Notes: a model not told the origin generated them from the sequence alone. Positions 1 through 6,280 are shown, counted from the stretch's first letter. The stretch is 6,281 bases of DNA from Cyanobacteria bacterium UBA947 (GCA_002293275.1 DBCX01000017.1:1883-8163), one strand, 5' to 3'. A program made the numbers and translations.

Positions 1-1182
1 GAACGCGGGATTTCAAAAGAAATCCTTATAAACTCGCTGTGCGACGCGATGGTCGGCGCCTACAAAAAACAAATGCGGCTGCCGCGCGAGATGGAAAATA
101 TTGAAGCCATCCTTGACGAATCAACCGGTGAAATCGGCGTGTTTATGACAAAACTTGTTGTCAAAAAAATTACCATTGACGAAGAAAATGAACTGCTTGC
201 ACCCGAGTTCCAAGAGCAGCAGCAAATTACACTCAAAGACGCGCAGGAAATTGCAGATGATGTTGAAATCGGCGATGAAATTAAAATTGAGGTCACACCC
301 GACCAGTTCGGCCGGATAGCCGCGCAAGCCGCAAAGCAGGTCATCACCCAGCGTATCCGCGAGGCAGAGCGCAACATGGTGCTGCAAGAGTTTATCGACA
401 AAAAAGGCACCCTCACAACAGGTATCATCCAGCGCGTTGAAAACCGCAACGTTATCGTTAACATCGGCAAAACCGACGCGATTATGCCGCAAAAAGAGCA
501 AATCCCAGGCGAGTTCTACAAACCCGGCAACAGAATCCGCGTTTTTGTGCTCAACGTTAAAGAAACCACACGCTTGCCGCAGGTTATTGTTTCTCACGGC
601 CACGCCGAAATCGTTCGCGAGCTGTTTGAACTTGAGGTGCCGGAAATTGAGGACGGAATCGTTGAGATTAAATCAATCTCGCGCGAAGCCGGCTACCGGA
701 CAAAAATCGCCGTCTGCTCAAACGACCCTGAAGTTGATTCCGTCGGCGCCTGCATCGGCCCGCGCGGCAGCCGTATCCAAACAATCGTTGCCGAGCTGAA
801 AAACGAAAAAATTGACATCGTGCGCTACTCCGACGACCCTGTTGAGTACATCGTTAACGCGCTATCACCGGCACGTGTTGTATCGGTTGATATCCTCGCT
901 GACGACGAATACTCGCGCGAAGCTATGGTTGTCGTACCTGATGACCAGTTGAGCCTGGCTATCGGCCGCGAAGGTCAGAATGTCCGGCTTGCACATAAAC
1001 TAACAGGCTGGAAAATTGATATCAAGAGCGTTTCGCAAATGGAAAAGGCCGAAGCCGCAGCCATTGAACAGGCAGGGGTAAATGAGGATTTTGAACCCGA
1101 ATCTGACGTTCAAGATGAGGTCGTTGTAACCGACGAATCCGCCGTTCAAGACGAAACTGCTGAAGACACCCTACCCGAATAG
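1..1182 (+). CDS. nusA: Transcription termination/antitermination factor NusA, 5' end missing
   Basis: NusA binds RNA polymerase and nascent RNA and modulates pausing, termination and antitermination. The reading frame is open from base 1, and the codons before the ATG at 49 encode ERGISKEILINSLCDA, the usual beginning of the NusA N-terminal domain. The gene therefore starts upstream, and 49 is an internal methionine. In the visible 393 residues the order is: polymerase-binding N-terminal domain to about 130, S1 domain about 134-200, KH1 with GPRG at 253-256, KH2 with GREG at 322-325 followed by QNVRLA, and a Glu/Asp-rich tail from about 358. There is no room for the two C-terminal acidic repeats of the E. 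coli protein; the architecture is that of Gram-positive and cyanobacterial NusA. The usual ylxR/infB partners do not follow; a RelA/SpoT-like gene starts 34 bases downstream. The family assignment is certain. Confidence 0.97.
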   Translation, partial: ERGISKEILINSLCDAMVGAYKKQMRLPREMENIEAILDESTGEIGVFMTKLVVKKITIDEENELLAPEFQEQQQITLKDAQEIADDVEIGDEIKIEVTPDQFGRIAAQAAKQVITQRIREAERNMVLQEFIDKKGTLTTGIIQRVENRNVIVNIGKTDAIMPQKEQIPGEFYKPGNRIRVFVLNVKETTRLPQVIVSHGHAEIVRELFELEVPEIEDGIVEIKSISREAGYRTKIAVCSNDPEVDSVGACIGPRGSRIQTIVAELKNEKIDIVRYSDDPVEYIVNALSPARVVSVDILADDEYSREAMVVVPDDQLSLAIGREGQNVRLAHKLTGWKIDIKSVSQMEKAEAAAIEQAGVNEDFEPESDVQDEVVVTDESAVQDETAEDTLPE

Positions 1183-1216
1183 GCAATTTTCTGAGCCAAA
1201 ATGTTTTTAAATATGT

Positions 1217-2143
1217 ATGCAGGTTCAAAGTGTAGCTAGTTATTATCCATCGTTTACAGGCGGGGCAAAAGTCTTGACGGATTTGATTGAACACCCGCCC
1301 ATACGAGATGTCAAGGCCGTGGCCGAAAAAGCGTCAGATGCGATGTCGTATCTGGAATTTATCCTGAAAAAACATTTTGGCACATTTTTGGCCAATGACC
1401 ACAACCCGAGCCGCCCCATTGAAAATATGGTCTTTCGCGTCAAAACAGACCGATCAATGCTTGAAAAACTTGCCTGCCGCAATATCACGCAAAAATCCGA
1501 AATCGGGAGCCTGGGCGATCTTGTCGGGGCAAGAATTGTGCTCAAAGACGCCAAGAGCTGCGACGGTATTGTTGACAAGTTTGCTGAAATGGCCCGCCGC
1601 GGCTATCTGAAAATCACAGAATTAGAAAACTATTCACCAACACTACAATACGGCTACGCATCACAAAAGGCGTTGTCAAAGCTTGCCGCCGATTGCAAAC
1701 TTACAGAACCGTTCAACAAAACGAACCCGAGCGGCTACACCGCAATACACCTAAGTGTGCAGCTGCCGGACAATATTGTTGGCGAAATCCAAATCATAGG
1801 TCAGGATGTGGCAAAATTCAAAGAAGAGGTTGATGATTTATTGTATAAGTTTCAATGCAACAAACTCCCGCAAAAATACAAGCCTCTCGGAGACGTTTTA
1901 ACCAATCATGGCATGCGCCCCGGCGAAGATCTCCCGACAAATTACAAATCCTACATCAAGAGTCAATACGCTGCCTTGCGGCAAAACGAGCTCAGCGGCG
2001 GCAAAAAAGCCCGCACGTTACTTCCCGCGCCGGTTTCCGTCCCAAAAGAGCTTGCTTTTAACAATCTTGCAAAAATCAAAGACCAATGCGATACCATCTC
2101 CTCAAACGCAGGCCTGGAAATATCCAGACGCTTGTTCGCGTAG
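1217..2143 (+). CDS. Divergent stand-alone RelA/SpoT-fold (ppGpp synthetase-like) protein
   Basis: The 308 residues contain a recognisable RelA/SpoT nucleotidyltransferase (pyrophosphokinase) domain at about 68-215. Basic residues R74, K76 and R79 precede SMLEKL (80-85), matching the ATP-binding region. DLVGARIVL (101-109) supplies the metal-binding Asp. SGYTAIH (172-178) carries the Tyr that stacks on the guanine in known synthetases, and EIQI (190-193) carries the second acidic residue. Unlike classic enzymes, the Asp-to-Tyr distance is about 73 residues instead of about 44, the KDYI..PK stretch is absent, and QIRT is replaced by QIIG. No HD hydrolase, TGS or ACT domain exists. Residues 215-308 are not recognised. 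ATG 1217 was chosen because the next in-frame Met is at residue 43 and because the N-terminus carries a PSFTGG tag. No clear ribosome binding site is seen. It could be a small alarmone synthetase, a toxSAS-like tRNA pyrophosphokinase, or an enzyme with another acceptor. The fold is fairly sure; the reaction is inferred. Confidence 0.8.
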   Translation: MQVQSVASYYPSFTGGAKVLTDLIEHPPIRDVKAVAEKASDAMSYLEFILKKHFGTFLANDHNPSRPIENMVFRVKTDRSMLEKLACRNITQKSEIGSLGDLVGARIVLKDAKSCDGIVDKFAEMARRGYLKITELENYSPTLQYGYASQKALSKLAADCKLTEPFNKTNPSGYTAIHLSVQLPDNIVGEIQIIGQDVAKFKEEVDDLLYKFQCNKLPQKYKPLGDVLTNHGMRPGEDLPTNYKSYIKSQYAALRQNELSGGKKARTLLPAPVSVPKELAFNNLAKIKDQCDTISSNAGLEISRRLFA

Positions 2144-2159
2144 ATGTTTGTTGTATAAT
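2132..2159 (+). promoter_or_regulatory. Putative sigma70 promoter for the radical SAM gene
   Basis: A perfect TATAAT at 2154-2159 lies 16 bases after TTGTTC (2132-2137), at the very end of and just behind the RelA/SpoT-like gene. The expected transcription start, about 2166, is directly next to the ATG at 2167, so the message would be leaderless. No Shine-Dalgarno sequence is present. The -35 is weak (3 of 6). Confidence 0.5.
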
Positions 2160-2166
2160 AGAAATC

Positions 2167-3225
2167 ATGTTGGATAAGTCATTTTTATTTGATTTTTTTA
2201 AGAACACCTATGGGTATGTCAACAAAACCCAAATACTGCCGCCCTTGCGCTACATCTTTGACATAACCTACAAGTGCAACCTGCGCTGCCCGTATTGCTA
2301 CGTGTGCGATCATACATCAACAAACGAGCTGACCACGCAAGAGCTGCTATCTGTCATAGACCAGCTCCACCCGCTGGCGATCGTCACCCTGCTCGGCGGC
2401 GAACCGCTCTTGCGTCCCGATTTTCTAGAAATCTACGAAGCTATGGCAAAAAAAATATTCTCAAAAGTCAACGTCATCTCAAACGGCGCGCTCCTGACCG
2501 AAAAAATTGCTGACAGCTTTATCAAGCACAAACTGCTGCTGCTGTCGGTTTCGCTCGATGGCTGGAGAGAAAACCACGATTCCAACCGTTGCAAAGAAGG
2601 GCTTTTTGACACCGTCACCGGCAACCTTGAGATGCTGACATCCAAAAGAAATCACCCGCCCGTTGAAATTAAATCCATAATCCTTGAAAATAATCTTGAC
2701 GACCTGCCGAAATTATACAAATACTGTATCCAAAATAATTTTGATTTTTTCACACTAATATTTAAAAGAAGCTGCATGCTGCGCCAGAACGCGTCGCTGT
2801 GCGAGAGCCTCTCACCGGAGTTTCACGAGCAATATCCGCTTGAATTGTATTTTGACATGGAGCATTTTAAAGAAGTCCACAAAGAGCTCATATCGCTTTC
2901 AAAAGGTGCAAAAACATTGCTGCGCTGGGCGCCAAAATTCAAGCCCCAAGGTGATATCCGCCACATAGAACACATTTTTGCCAACGGCGACGTACCTGTC
3001 ACCGAACTCTACCGCCCGTGCCTGTTCCCGTTCTCAAATGTCTTCATCAACCCGCAAGGCGATGTCTACCCATGCCTGTCAGTTAAAATGGGCAGCGTAA
3101 AAGAAGATAAATTGAACGATATTTTTAACAACAGCGGCTACAAAAACTTCAGAAATCAGCTCAAAAACGCCAAACTGTTCAACTCCTGCCAAATGTGCTG
3201 CGAGCTTGTCCCAAAAAACTTGTAA
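2167..3225 (+). CDS. Radical SAM protein with C-terminal SPASM/twitch-like cysteines
   Basis: This 352-residue radical SAM enzyme has the CNLRCPYC cluster motif (CxxxCxxC, C37/C41/C44) that binds the [4Fe-4S] used to cleave S-adenosylmethionine. It also has GGEP (77-80) and SNG (105-107), typical of the SAM-binding barrel. A C-terminal set (C285, C303, C341, C344, with C345 beside it) around FINPQGDVYPC is a twitch or short SPASM domain holding at least one auxiliary cluster. Such domains occur in peptide-maturing enzymes and in cofactor, nucleoside or lipid-linked modifications. The frame is open back to 2086, but a start there would lie inside the previous gene. ATG 2167 sits just behind a TATAAT box and gives the normal N-terminal length. 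No RiPP precursor-like small ORF is visible beside it. The methyltransferase follows after 31 bases and the membrane protein after that, suggesting a joint modification pathway. The substrate is unknown. Confidence 0.9.
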   Translation: MLDKSFLFDFFKNTYGYVNKTQILPPLRYIFDITYKCNLRCPYCYVCDHTSTNELTTQELLSVIDQLHPLAIVTLLGGEPLLRPDFLEIYEAMAKKIFSKVNVISNGALLTEKIADSFIKHKLLLLSVSLDGWRENHDSNRCKEGLFDTVTGNLEMLTSKRNHPPVEIKSIILENNLDDLPKLYKYCIQNNFDFFTLIFKRSCMLRQNASLCESLSPEFHEQYPLELYFDMEHFKEVHKELISLSKGAKTLLRWAPKFKPQGDIRHIEHIFANGDVPVTELYRPCLFPFSNVFINPQGDVYPCLSVKMGSVKEDKLNDIFNNSGYKNFRNQLKNAKLFNSCQMCCELVPKNL

Positions 3226-3248
3226 TAGCGCCTGCTTTGTGTTATTAA
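3220..3248 (+). promoter_or_regulatory. Possible promoter for the methyltransferase gene
   Basis: TTGTAA (3220-3225, overlapping the stop codon of the radical SAM gene) is followed after 17 bases by TATTAA (3243-3248). Each matches consensus at 4 of 6 positions. The predicted start, about 3255, is 2 bases before the ATG at 3257. The region is A/T-rich, so chance is a real alternative. Confidence 0.3.
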
Positions 3249-3256
3249 ATATAAAT

Positions 3257-3850
3257 ATGCGCAGACTTTTGAATGTTCCGGTTATATACAATATTTATCA
3301 GCGGCTGGTTGTTAAAAATTCTTTCCGAAAATATTACGCAAAAGATATTTTGAACGCACAAGAAAATGCCGCTTTCCTTGATATTGGCTGCGGTACGGGT
3401 AATATGGTTCCTTTCTTGCCCAAAAACATTGACTACACCGGGCTGGATTTGTCACCGGCTTATATCAATCACGCAAAAAAACGTTTCCCTCAGCACAAGT
3501 TTTTTGCGGCAAATGTCAACGATATAACACTTGAAAAAAATAAATACGATATCGCGATATCCAACGGTGTGATTATGAGCCTGAGTGATTCCGATGCGGG
3601 ATGCCTGTTCCAACTCGCCGCAGACTCGCTCAAACCCGGCGGCATCCTCGCTGTCTATGACGGGCACTACAACGATACCCTTACCTTGGGGCAAAAATTC
3701 TTTGTCCAACGCGAACGCGGGCAAAATATCCGAACCCATGAACAATACCGCCTGCTTGCCTCAAAGTATTTCAAAAACGTCACCGTAATCTTAAAGGACG
3801 ACGCCTTCAACATCCCCTACCCAATGATAATTATGAGGTGCGTAAAATGA
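3257..3850 (+). CDS. Class I SAM-dependent methyltransferase (type 11-like)
   Basis: The 197-residue protein has the Rossmann-type SAM-binding motifs in order: LDIGCGTGN (motif I, 41-49), TGLDLSP with the acidic ribose-binding residue (61-67), NVNDI near 87-90, a YDIAIS strand (97-102), and LKPGG (125-129). The N-terminal NVPVIYNIYQRLV segment recalls small methyltransferases encoded in lipopolysaccharide and other surface-glycan loci; that is recollection, not a search result. Translation is taken from ATG 3257. An upstream in-frame ATG at 3206 lies inside the radical SAM gene and adds a tail of 17 residues unlike the family. No Shine-Dalgarno sequence precedes 3257. The stop codon overlaps the start of the next gene by 4 bases (ATGA), so the two products are probably made together. 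The acceptor (sugar, lipid or small molecule) cannot be read from the sequence. Confidence 0.88.
   Translation: MRRLLNVPVIYNIYQRLVVKNSFRKYYAKDILNAQENAAFLDIGCGTGNMVPFLPKNIDYTGLDLSPAYINHAKKRFPQHKFFAANVNDITLEKNKYDIAISNGVIMSLSDSDAGCLFQLAADSLKPGGILAVYDGHYNDTLTLGQKFFVQRERGQNIRTHEQYRLLASKYFKNVTVILKDDAFNIPYPMIIMRCVK
3835..3849 (+). promoter_or_regulatory. Shine-Dalgarno sequence and ATGA coupling at the membrane protein start
   Basis: GAGGTG (3835-3840) lies 6 bases before ATG 3847, which overlaps the methyltransferase stop TGA (3848-3850). This decides the start: a GTG at 3838 is in frame but would lie within the ribosome binding site itself. The arrangement implies translational coupling. Confidence 0.8.
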
Positions 3851-5298
3851 AACTTGAAAAATACAGCCGGGTTTCGCTTGTCTGTTTTGTGATTTTTTAT
3901 GCGGTTTTTGTCATCACGGCAACACTTGTGTCGCGCGGAATATTTTTTGACGGCGCTAATAATTTTCTCAATATTCTGGACTACCCGGGCCCTGATTTTT
4001 TTGTTTACTTTCACGATTCCATGCGGCACCGCGACGCGTTTAACGTACTTAATGCATTGTTCATAAACCCCGCTCTGTGGATTGGTGTCACCGACAAGCA
4101 GCTTTTGGCGCAGCTTTTTTCGCTGCCGCTGTTTCTTTTCCCGGGGCTGGTGATATTGTGGCAATACTACGTTTCAAAAAAACACGACAAATACAATCTG
4201 TTTGCAATAAACCTTATCGCCCTGACATTCTTTGTCATCCCAAACACCTTGTGGGCGATATCCGAGATAAATCTGGTTATGCCGATTTATCTGCTATATT
4301 TGACGTTTTTTGTATCAAACAAAAACTACGACAAATTTGATATACTAACCATGGCAGCGCTGTCATGGTTTTTCTTCGGCTCGCACGAGAATATAATTTT
4401 TTTAGGGCCCATGCTTTTTGTGGCCGCTTTTTTGTATGCACGAAAATATCCGGGCTCCGCAAACAACAAATACCGGTATTTTTTTGGGGCGCTCAACCTT
4501 GCCGCCGCAGCCGTGACGGTTTATTTTATAATGTCATCACCCGAGCAAGGCTACCGCTACAACGACTTTATCAACGCAATTGATATATGCTACCATTTTG
4601 CTTGGAAGTGTATCTACAAAATTACCATTATCGGTCTTGTGTTACTTGCGGTAGTTTTTGCTTCTAAACCAATGCTGCGCGTGAAATATTTTATTGCATG
4701 TGTTTGCTGGTTTTTTGCCATCGGCACTTTTATATTTATTAATTTTGAAAGTTACACGCTGCCCGGGGTAGAGATACATTTTAAAATGGCGCTGTATATG
4801 ATTTGCGTTGTAATGTTTGTGTGTGCGCTGGTGACGGATTATTTGGGCATCAAACCCGGCAAAGACAAATACAACCAAATAATCTGCCTGTGCTGCGTTG
4901 TAGGTATCCTTCATCTGTGCTGGCAGGTGTTCCAATCCCACCAGTTTTCTTTGATGGTTGCGGATTTGAAAGCAACATTAAAAAATTCCAAAACCCCGTT
5001 TGTTTATCTGGATCCTTACAACACAATCAGAAAAGAAAAAAAATACAGAGACTATTTAAACTGCTACGCAACAACAAAAACATCCGTTGCGGTTTATCCG
5101 GATTACAGGGTGCGCGCAGTTATGCTGCCGGCTCTGAACTCGCCCATTCATTGCGCACCTCCCGGTTTGAAAATCAAAGACAACTGGACTCTTCACAATT
5201 TTAGACCGCTGGACATGCAAGATGTCAGACTCTATTTGGCCAACAAATACTGGGACATAACAGACATCTACCACGCAACCTTGAACAAAAAGGACTAA
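3847..5298 (+). CDS. Multi-pass membrane protein, possibly GT-C-type glycosyltransferase
   Basis: The 483-residue protein is strongly hydrophobic. I count about ten membrane segments, near residues 9-27, 86-107, 117-135, 142-157, 165-178, 183-198, 211-230, 258-272, 280-298, 314-331 and 344-360 (one or two uncertain). A hydrophilic C-terminal part of about 118 residues follows. The large first loop (about 28-85) is rich in Asp, His and aromatic residues (FFDGANN, YPGPD, FHDSMRHRD). This resembles the acidic first outer loop of GT-C lipid-sugar-dependent glycosyltransferases, but no family motif is certain. A GSHEN sequence at 178-182 sits at a segment boundary. The C-terminal part has no recognised domain. 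The coding strand is rich in T and in Phe codons, as expected for a membrane protein. It overlaps the methyltransferase by 4 bases and is followed by a terminator, so it ends the cassette. The ORF and membrane nature are secure; the enzymatic role is a guess. Confidence 0.85.
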   Translation: MKLEKYSRVSLVCFVIFYAVFVITATLVSRGIFFDGANNFLNILDYPGPDFFVYFHDSMRHRDAFNVLNALFINPALWIGVTDKQLLAQLFSLPLFLFPGLVILWQYYVSKKHDKYNLFAINLIALTFFVIPNTLWAISEINLVMPIYLLYLTFFVSNKNYDKFDILTMAALSWFFFGSHENIIFLGPMLFVAAFLYARKYPGSANNKYRYFFGALNLAAAAVTVYFIMSSPEQGYRYNDFINAIDICYHFAWKCIYKITIIGLVLLAVVFASKPMLRVKYFIACVCWFFAIGTFIFINFESYTLPGVEIHFKMALYMICVVMFVCALVTDYLGIKPGKDKYNQIICLCCVVGILHLCWQVFQSHQFSLMVADLKATLKNSKTPFVYLDPYNTIRKEKKYRDYLNCYATTKTSVAVYPDYRVRAVMLPALNSPIHCAPPGLKIKDNWTLHNFRPLDMQDVRLYLANKYWDITDIYHATLNKKD

Positions 5299-5308
5299 CC
5301 CTTATTAT
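5281..5308 (+). promoter_or_regulatory. Possible promoter at the end of the membrane protein gene
   Basis: TTGAAC (5281-5286) and TATTAT (5303-5308, 5 of 6 matches) are 16 bases apart. A transcript from about 5315 would meet the terminator at 5370-5400 after roughly 85 bases, so it would be a short RNA or an attenuated leader of the LuxR-type gene. The -35 lies within coding sequence, which weakens the call. Confidence 0.25.
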
Positions 5309-5333
5309 AAACATTTGACCGCCAATATGAGTT

Positions 5334-5362
5334 TTAACGGCTGTTAAGTTTTGTAACGAAAC
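5334..5362 (+). repeat. Two small inverted repeats ahead of the terminator
   Basis: TTAAC-GGCT-GTTAA (5334-5347) and GTTTTG-TAA-CGAAAC (5348-5362, one G-U pair) are adjacent short hairpins in the 139-base gap between 5298 and 5438. Apart from these, the terminator and the promoter-like hexamers, I see nothing in this gap. They may shape a leader RNA or be chance in A/T-rich sequence. Confidence 0.35.
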
Positions 5363-5369
5363 CGCCCAT

Positions 5370-5400
5370 GCCTGAAATCGGGCTGTTTTTATTTTTTTTA
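5370..5400 (+). terminator. Rho-independent terminator closing the cassette
   Basis: GCCTG (5370-5374) pairs with CGGGC (5379-5383) around an AAAT loop, with one G-U pair, and is followed by a long T-rich run (5384-5399). An alternative stem uses GCCC at 5364-5367 with GGGC at 5380-5383. It sits 71 bases after the stop codon of the membrane protein gene and points in the same direction. The stem is short but the T-run is strong. Confidence 0.7.
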
Positions 5401-5415
5401 TATTCTTAGATACAC

Positions 5416-5427
5416 GAGGGAAAAGGA
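5416..5427 (+). promoter_or_regulatory. Purine-rich ribosome binding site of the LuxR-type gene
   Basis: GAGGGAAAAGGA (5416-5427) offers an AAGGA core 10 bases before ATG 5438. It favours this start over the in-frame ATG at 5471, which has no such sequence. A TATATT at 5428-5433 overlaps this region but lies too close to the ATG to be used with it. Confidence 0.6.
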
Positions 5428-5437
5428 TATATTTGCT

Positions 5438-5692
5438 ATGTTTAAACAACGTGAGTTGAAAGCTCGGCGTATGGAAAAATTAACAACGAGAGAATTACAG
5501 GTACTGGAACTTATTGCGTTGGGGCACTCCGACGGCGAAATCGCGCAGAAAATACAAATTTCATACTGCACCGTCAGAAGCCACATTGACCGGGCGGTTG
5601 GCAAACTACAGGCGCAAAACCGGACAAATGCGGTCGTGATATGCTTTTTGAGCAACCCCATATTTTACAAAAATTTGGAGTCAAAAATGTAG
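5438..5692 (+). CDS. Stand-alone LuxR/GerE-type helix-turn-helix protein
   Basis: The 84-residue protein consists almost entirely of a LuxR/GerE DNA-binding domain. LTTRELQVL (15-23) opens the first helix, GHSDGEIAQKIQIS (29-42) forms the scaffold helix and turn, and YCTVRSHIDRAVGKL (43-57) is the recognition helix, followed by NRTNAVV (61-67), which forms the dimerisation helix. There is no receiver, autoinducer-binding or ATPase domain, so it either works constitutively like GerE or is controlled by its own level. It follows the terminator of the upstream cassette and has a purine-rich ribosome binding site. The flavin reductase gene begins 45 bases later, but with its own promoter-like sequence. 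The target genes cannot be told from the window. The spore-specific GerE role should not be transferred. Confidence 0.9.
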   Translation: MFKQRELKARRMEKLTTRELQVLELIALGHSDGEIAQKIQISYCTVRSHIDRAVGKLQAQNRTNAVVICFLSNPIFYKNLESKM

Positions 5693-5702
5693 CACCGGTA
5701 CT

Positions 5703-5730
5703 TTCACAAAATATTTTTTCGTGTTATAAA
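5703..5730 (+). promoter_or_regulatory. Putative sigma70 promoter for the FMN reductase gene
   Basis: TTCACA (5703-5708, 5 of 6 matches) and TATAAA (5725-5730, 5 of 6) are 16 bases apart. The predicted start, about 5737, is directly before ATG 5738, again with no Shine-Dalgarno sequence, so the message would be leaderless. An A/T palindrome, AAAATATTTT (5708-5717), overlaps the spacer and might be an operator. Confidence 0.5.
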
Positions 5731-5737
5731 TAAATGT

Positions 5738-6280
5738 ATGACACGCGATTTGAAGATAGGTATTTTGGTTGGCAGTTTGCGGCGCGAGTCGTTCAGCAGA
5801 AAAATTGCTCTGGCCGTTGCACCGATGCTCGGCGCAAAACTTATTGATATAAGCAATCTTGATATGTACAACGAGGATTTGGATGAGAACCCGCCGCAGG
5901 CGTGGGTTGATTTTCGCAAAGAGGTCAAATCCCTTGACGCACTGCTGTTTGTAACACCCGAGTACAACCGCTCGCTCCCTGCCGTTTTGAAAAACGCGCT
6001 GGATGTGGGCTCAAGACCGTACGGGCAAAGCGTCTGGCAGGGCAAACCCGGCGCTGTCATCAGCGTATCACCGGGCGGTTTGGGTGCGTTCGGCGCAAAC
6101 CACGCGCTGCGTCAGGCAGTCGTGTTTTTGGATATCCCGATGATGCAGCAGCCGGAAGCCTACATCAGTAACGTTGCAAATATTTTAGACACTGACGGCA
6201 AAATCACAAACGAAAACACGCAAAAATTTCTTGAAGACTACGCCCGCGCATTTGTTCAGTTTGCGTTGAAATTTAAATAG
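5738..6280 (+). CDS. NAD(P)H-dependent FMN/quinone reductase (SsuE/ChrR/azoreductase-like flavodoxin fold)
   Basis: This complete 180-residue protein has the family's hallmarks. GSLRRESFSRK (12-22) is the phosphate-binding loop for FMN. TPEYNRSLPAVLKNALDVGSRP (73-94; the PEYN part binds the flavin) precedes GKPGAVISVSPGGLGAFG (102-119), which carries the second flavin loop, and HALRQ (122-126). The length matches ChrR/YieF and related NADPH-dependent FMN reductases, which are cytoplasmic dimers or tetramers that reduce quinones, chromate, azo dyes or free FMN at the expense of NAD(P)H. The physiological substrate cannot be told. An antioxidant quinone-reducing role is the usual inference for ChrR-like members. 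The start follows a TATAAA box by 7 bases. Another ATG at 5734 is in a different frame. The stop is TAG at 6278-6280, one base before the window ends, so any downstream partner is not seen. Confidence 0.93.
   Translation: MTRDLKIGILVGSLRRESFSRKIALAVAPMLGAKLIDISNLDMYNEDLDENPPQAWVDFRKEVKSLDALLFVTPEYNRSLPAVLKNALDVGSRPYGQSVWQGKPGAVISVSPGGLGAFGANHALRQAVVFLDIPMMQQPEAYISNVANILDTDGKITNENTQKFLEDYARAFVQFALKFK

Noticed and set aside
60..603. Long open frames on the minus strand opposite nusA.
   Set aside because: They mirror the NusA reading frame, are rich in Ser/Cys/Phe as antisense shadows usually are, and show no recognisable domain.
1182..1208. GGC...GCC followed by T-rich sequence after nusA, looking like a terminator.
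   Set aside because: The stem is only three base pairs with a 10-base loop and the T-run is short, so it is not convincing.
2086..2166. An upstream ATG at 2086 that would lengthen the radical SAM protein by 27 residues.
   Set aside because: It lies inside the preceding gene, the added residues look unlike the family, and a TATAAT box sits between it and the ATG at 2167.
3226..3256. Search for a RiPP precursor peptide beside the radical SAM gene.
   Set aside because: Neither the 31-base gap nor the other intergenic stretches hold a credible small ORF; the ATG at 5327 encodes only six residues.
3548..3561. A perfect 14-base palindrome, GATATCGCGATATC, inside the methyltransferase gene.
   Set aside because: It encodes part of a conserved YDIAIS strand, and roughly 0.4 such palindromes are expected by chance in a window of this size.
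5315..5320. TTGACC as a -35 box for the LuxR-type gene.
   Set aside because: No -10-like hexamer lies 16-18 bases downstream, and a terminator separates it from the gene.
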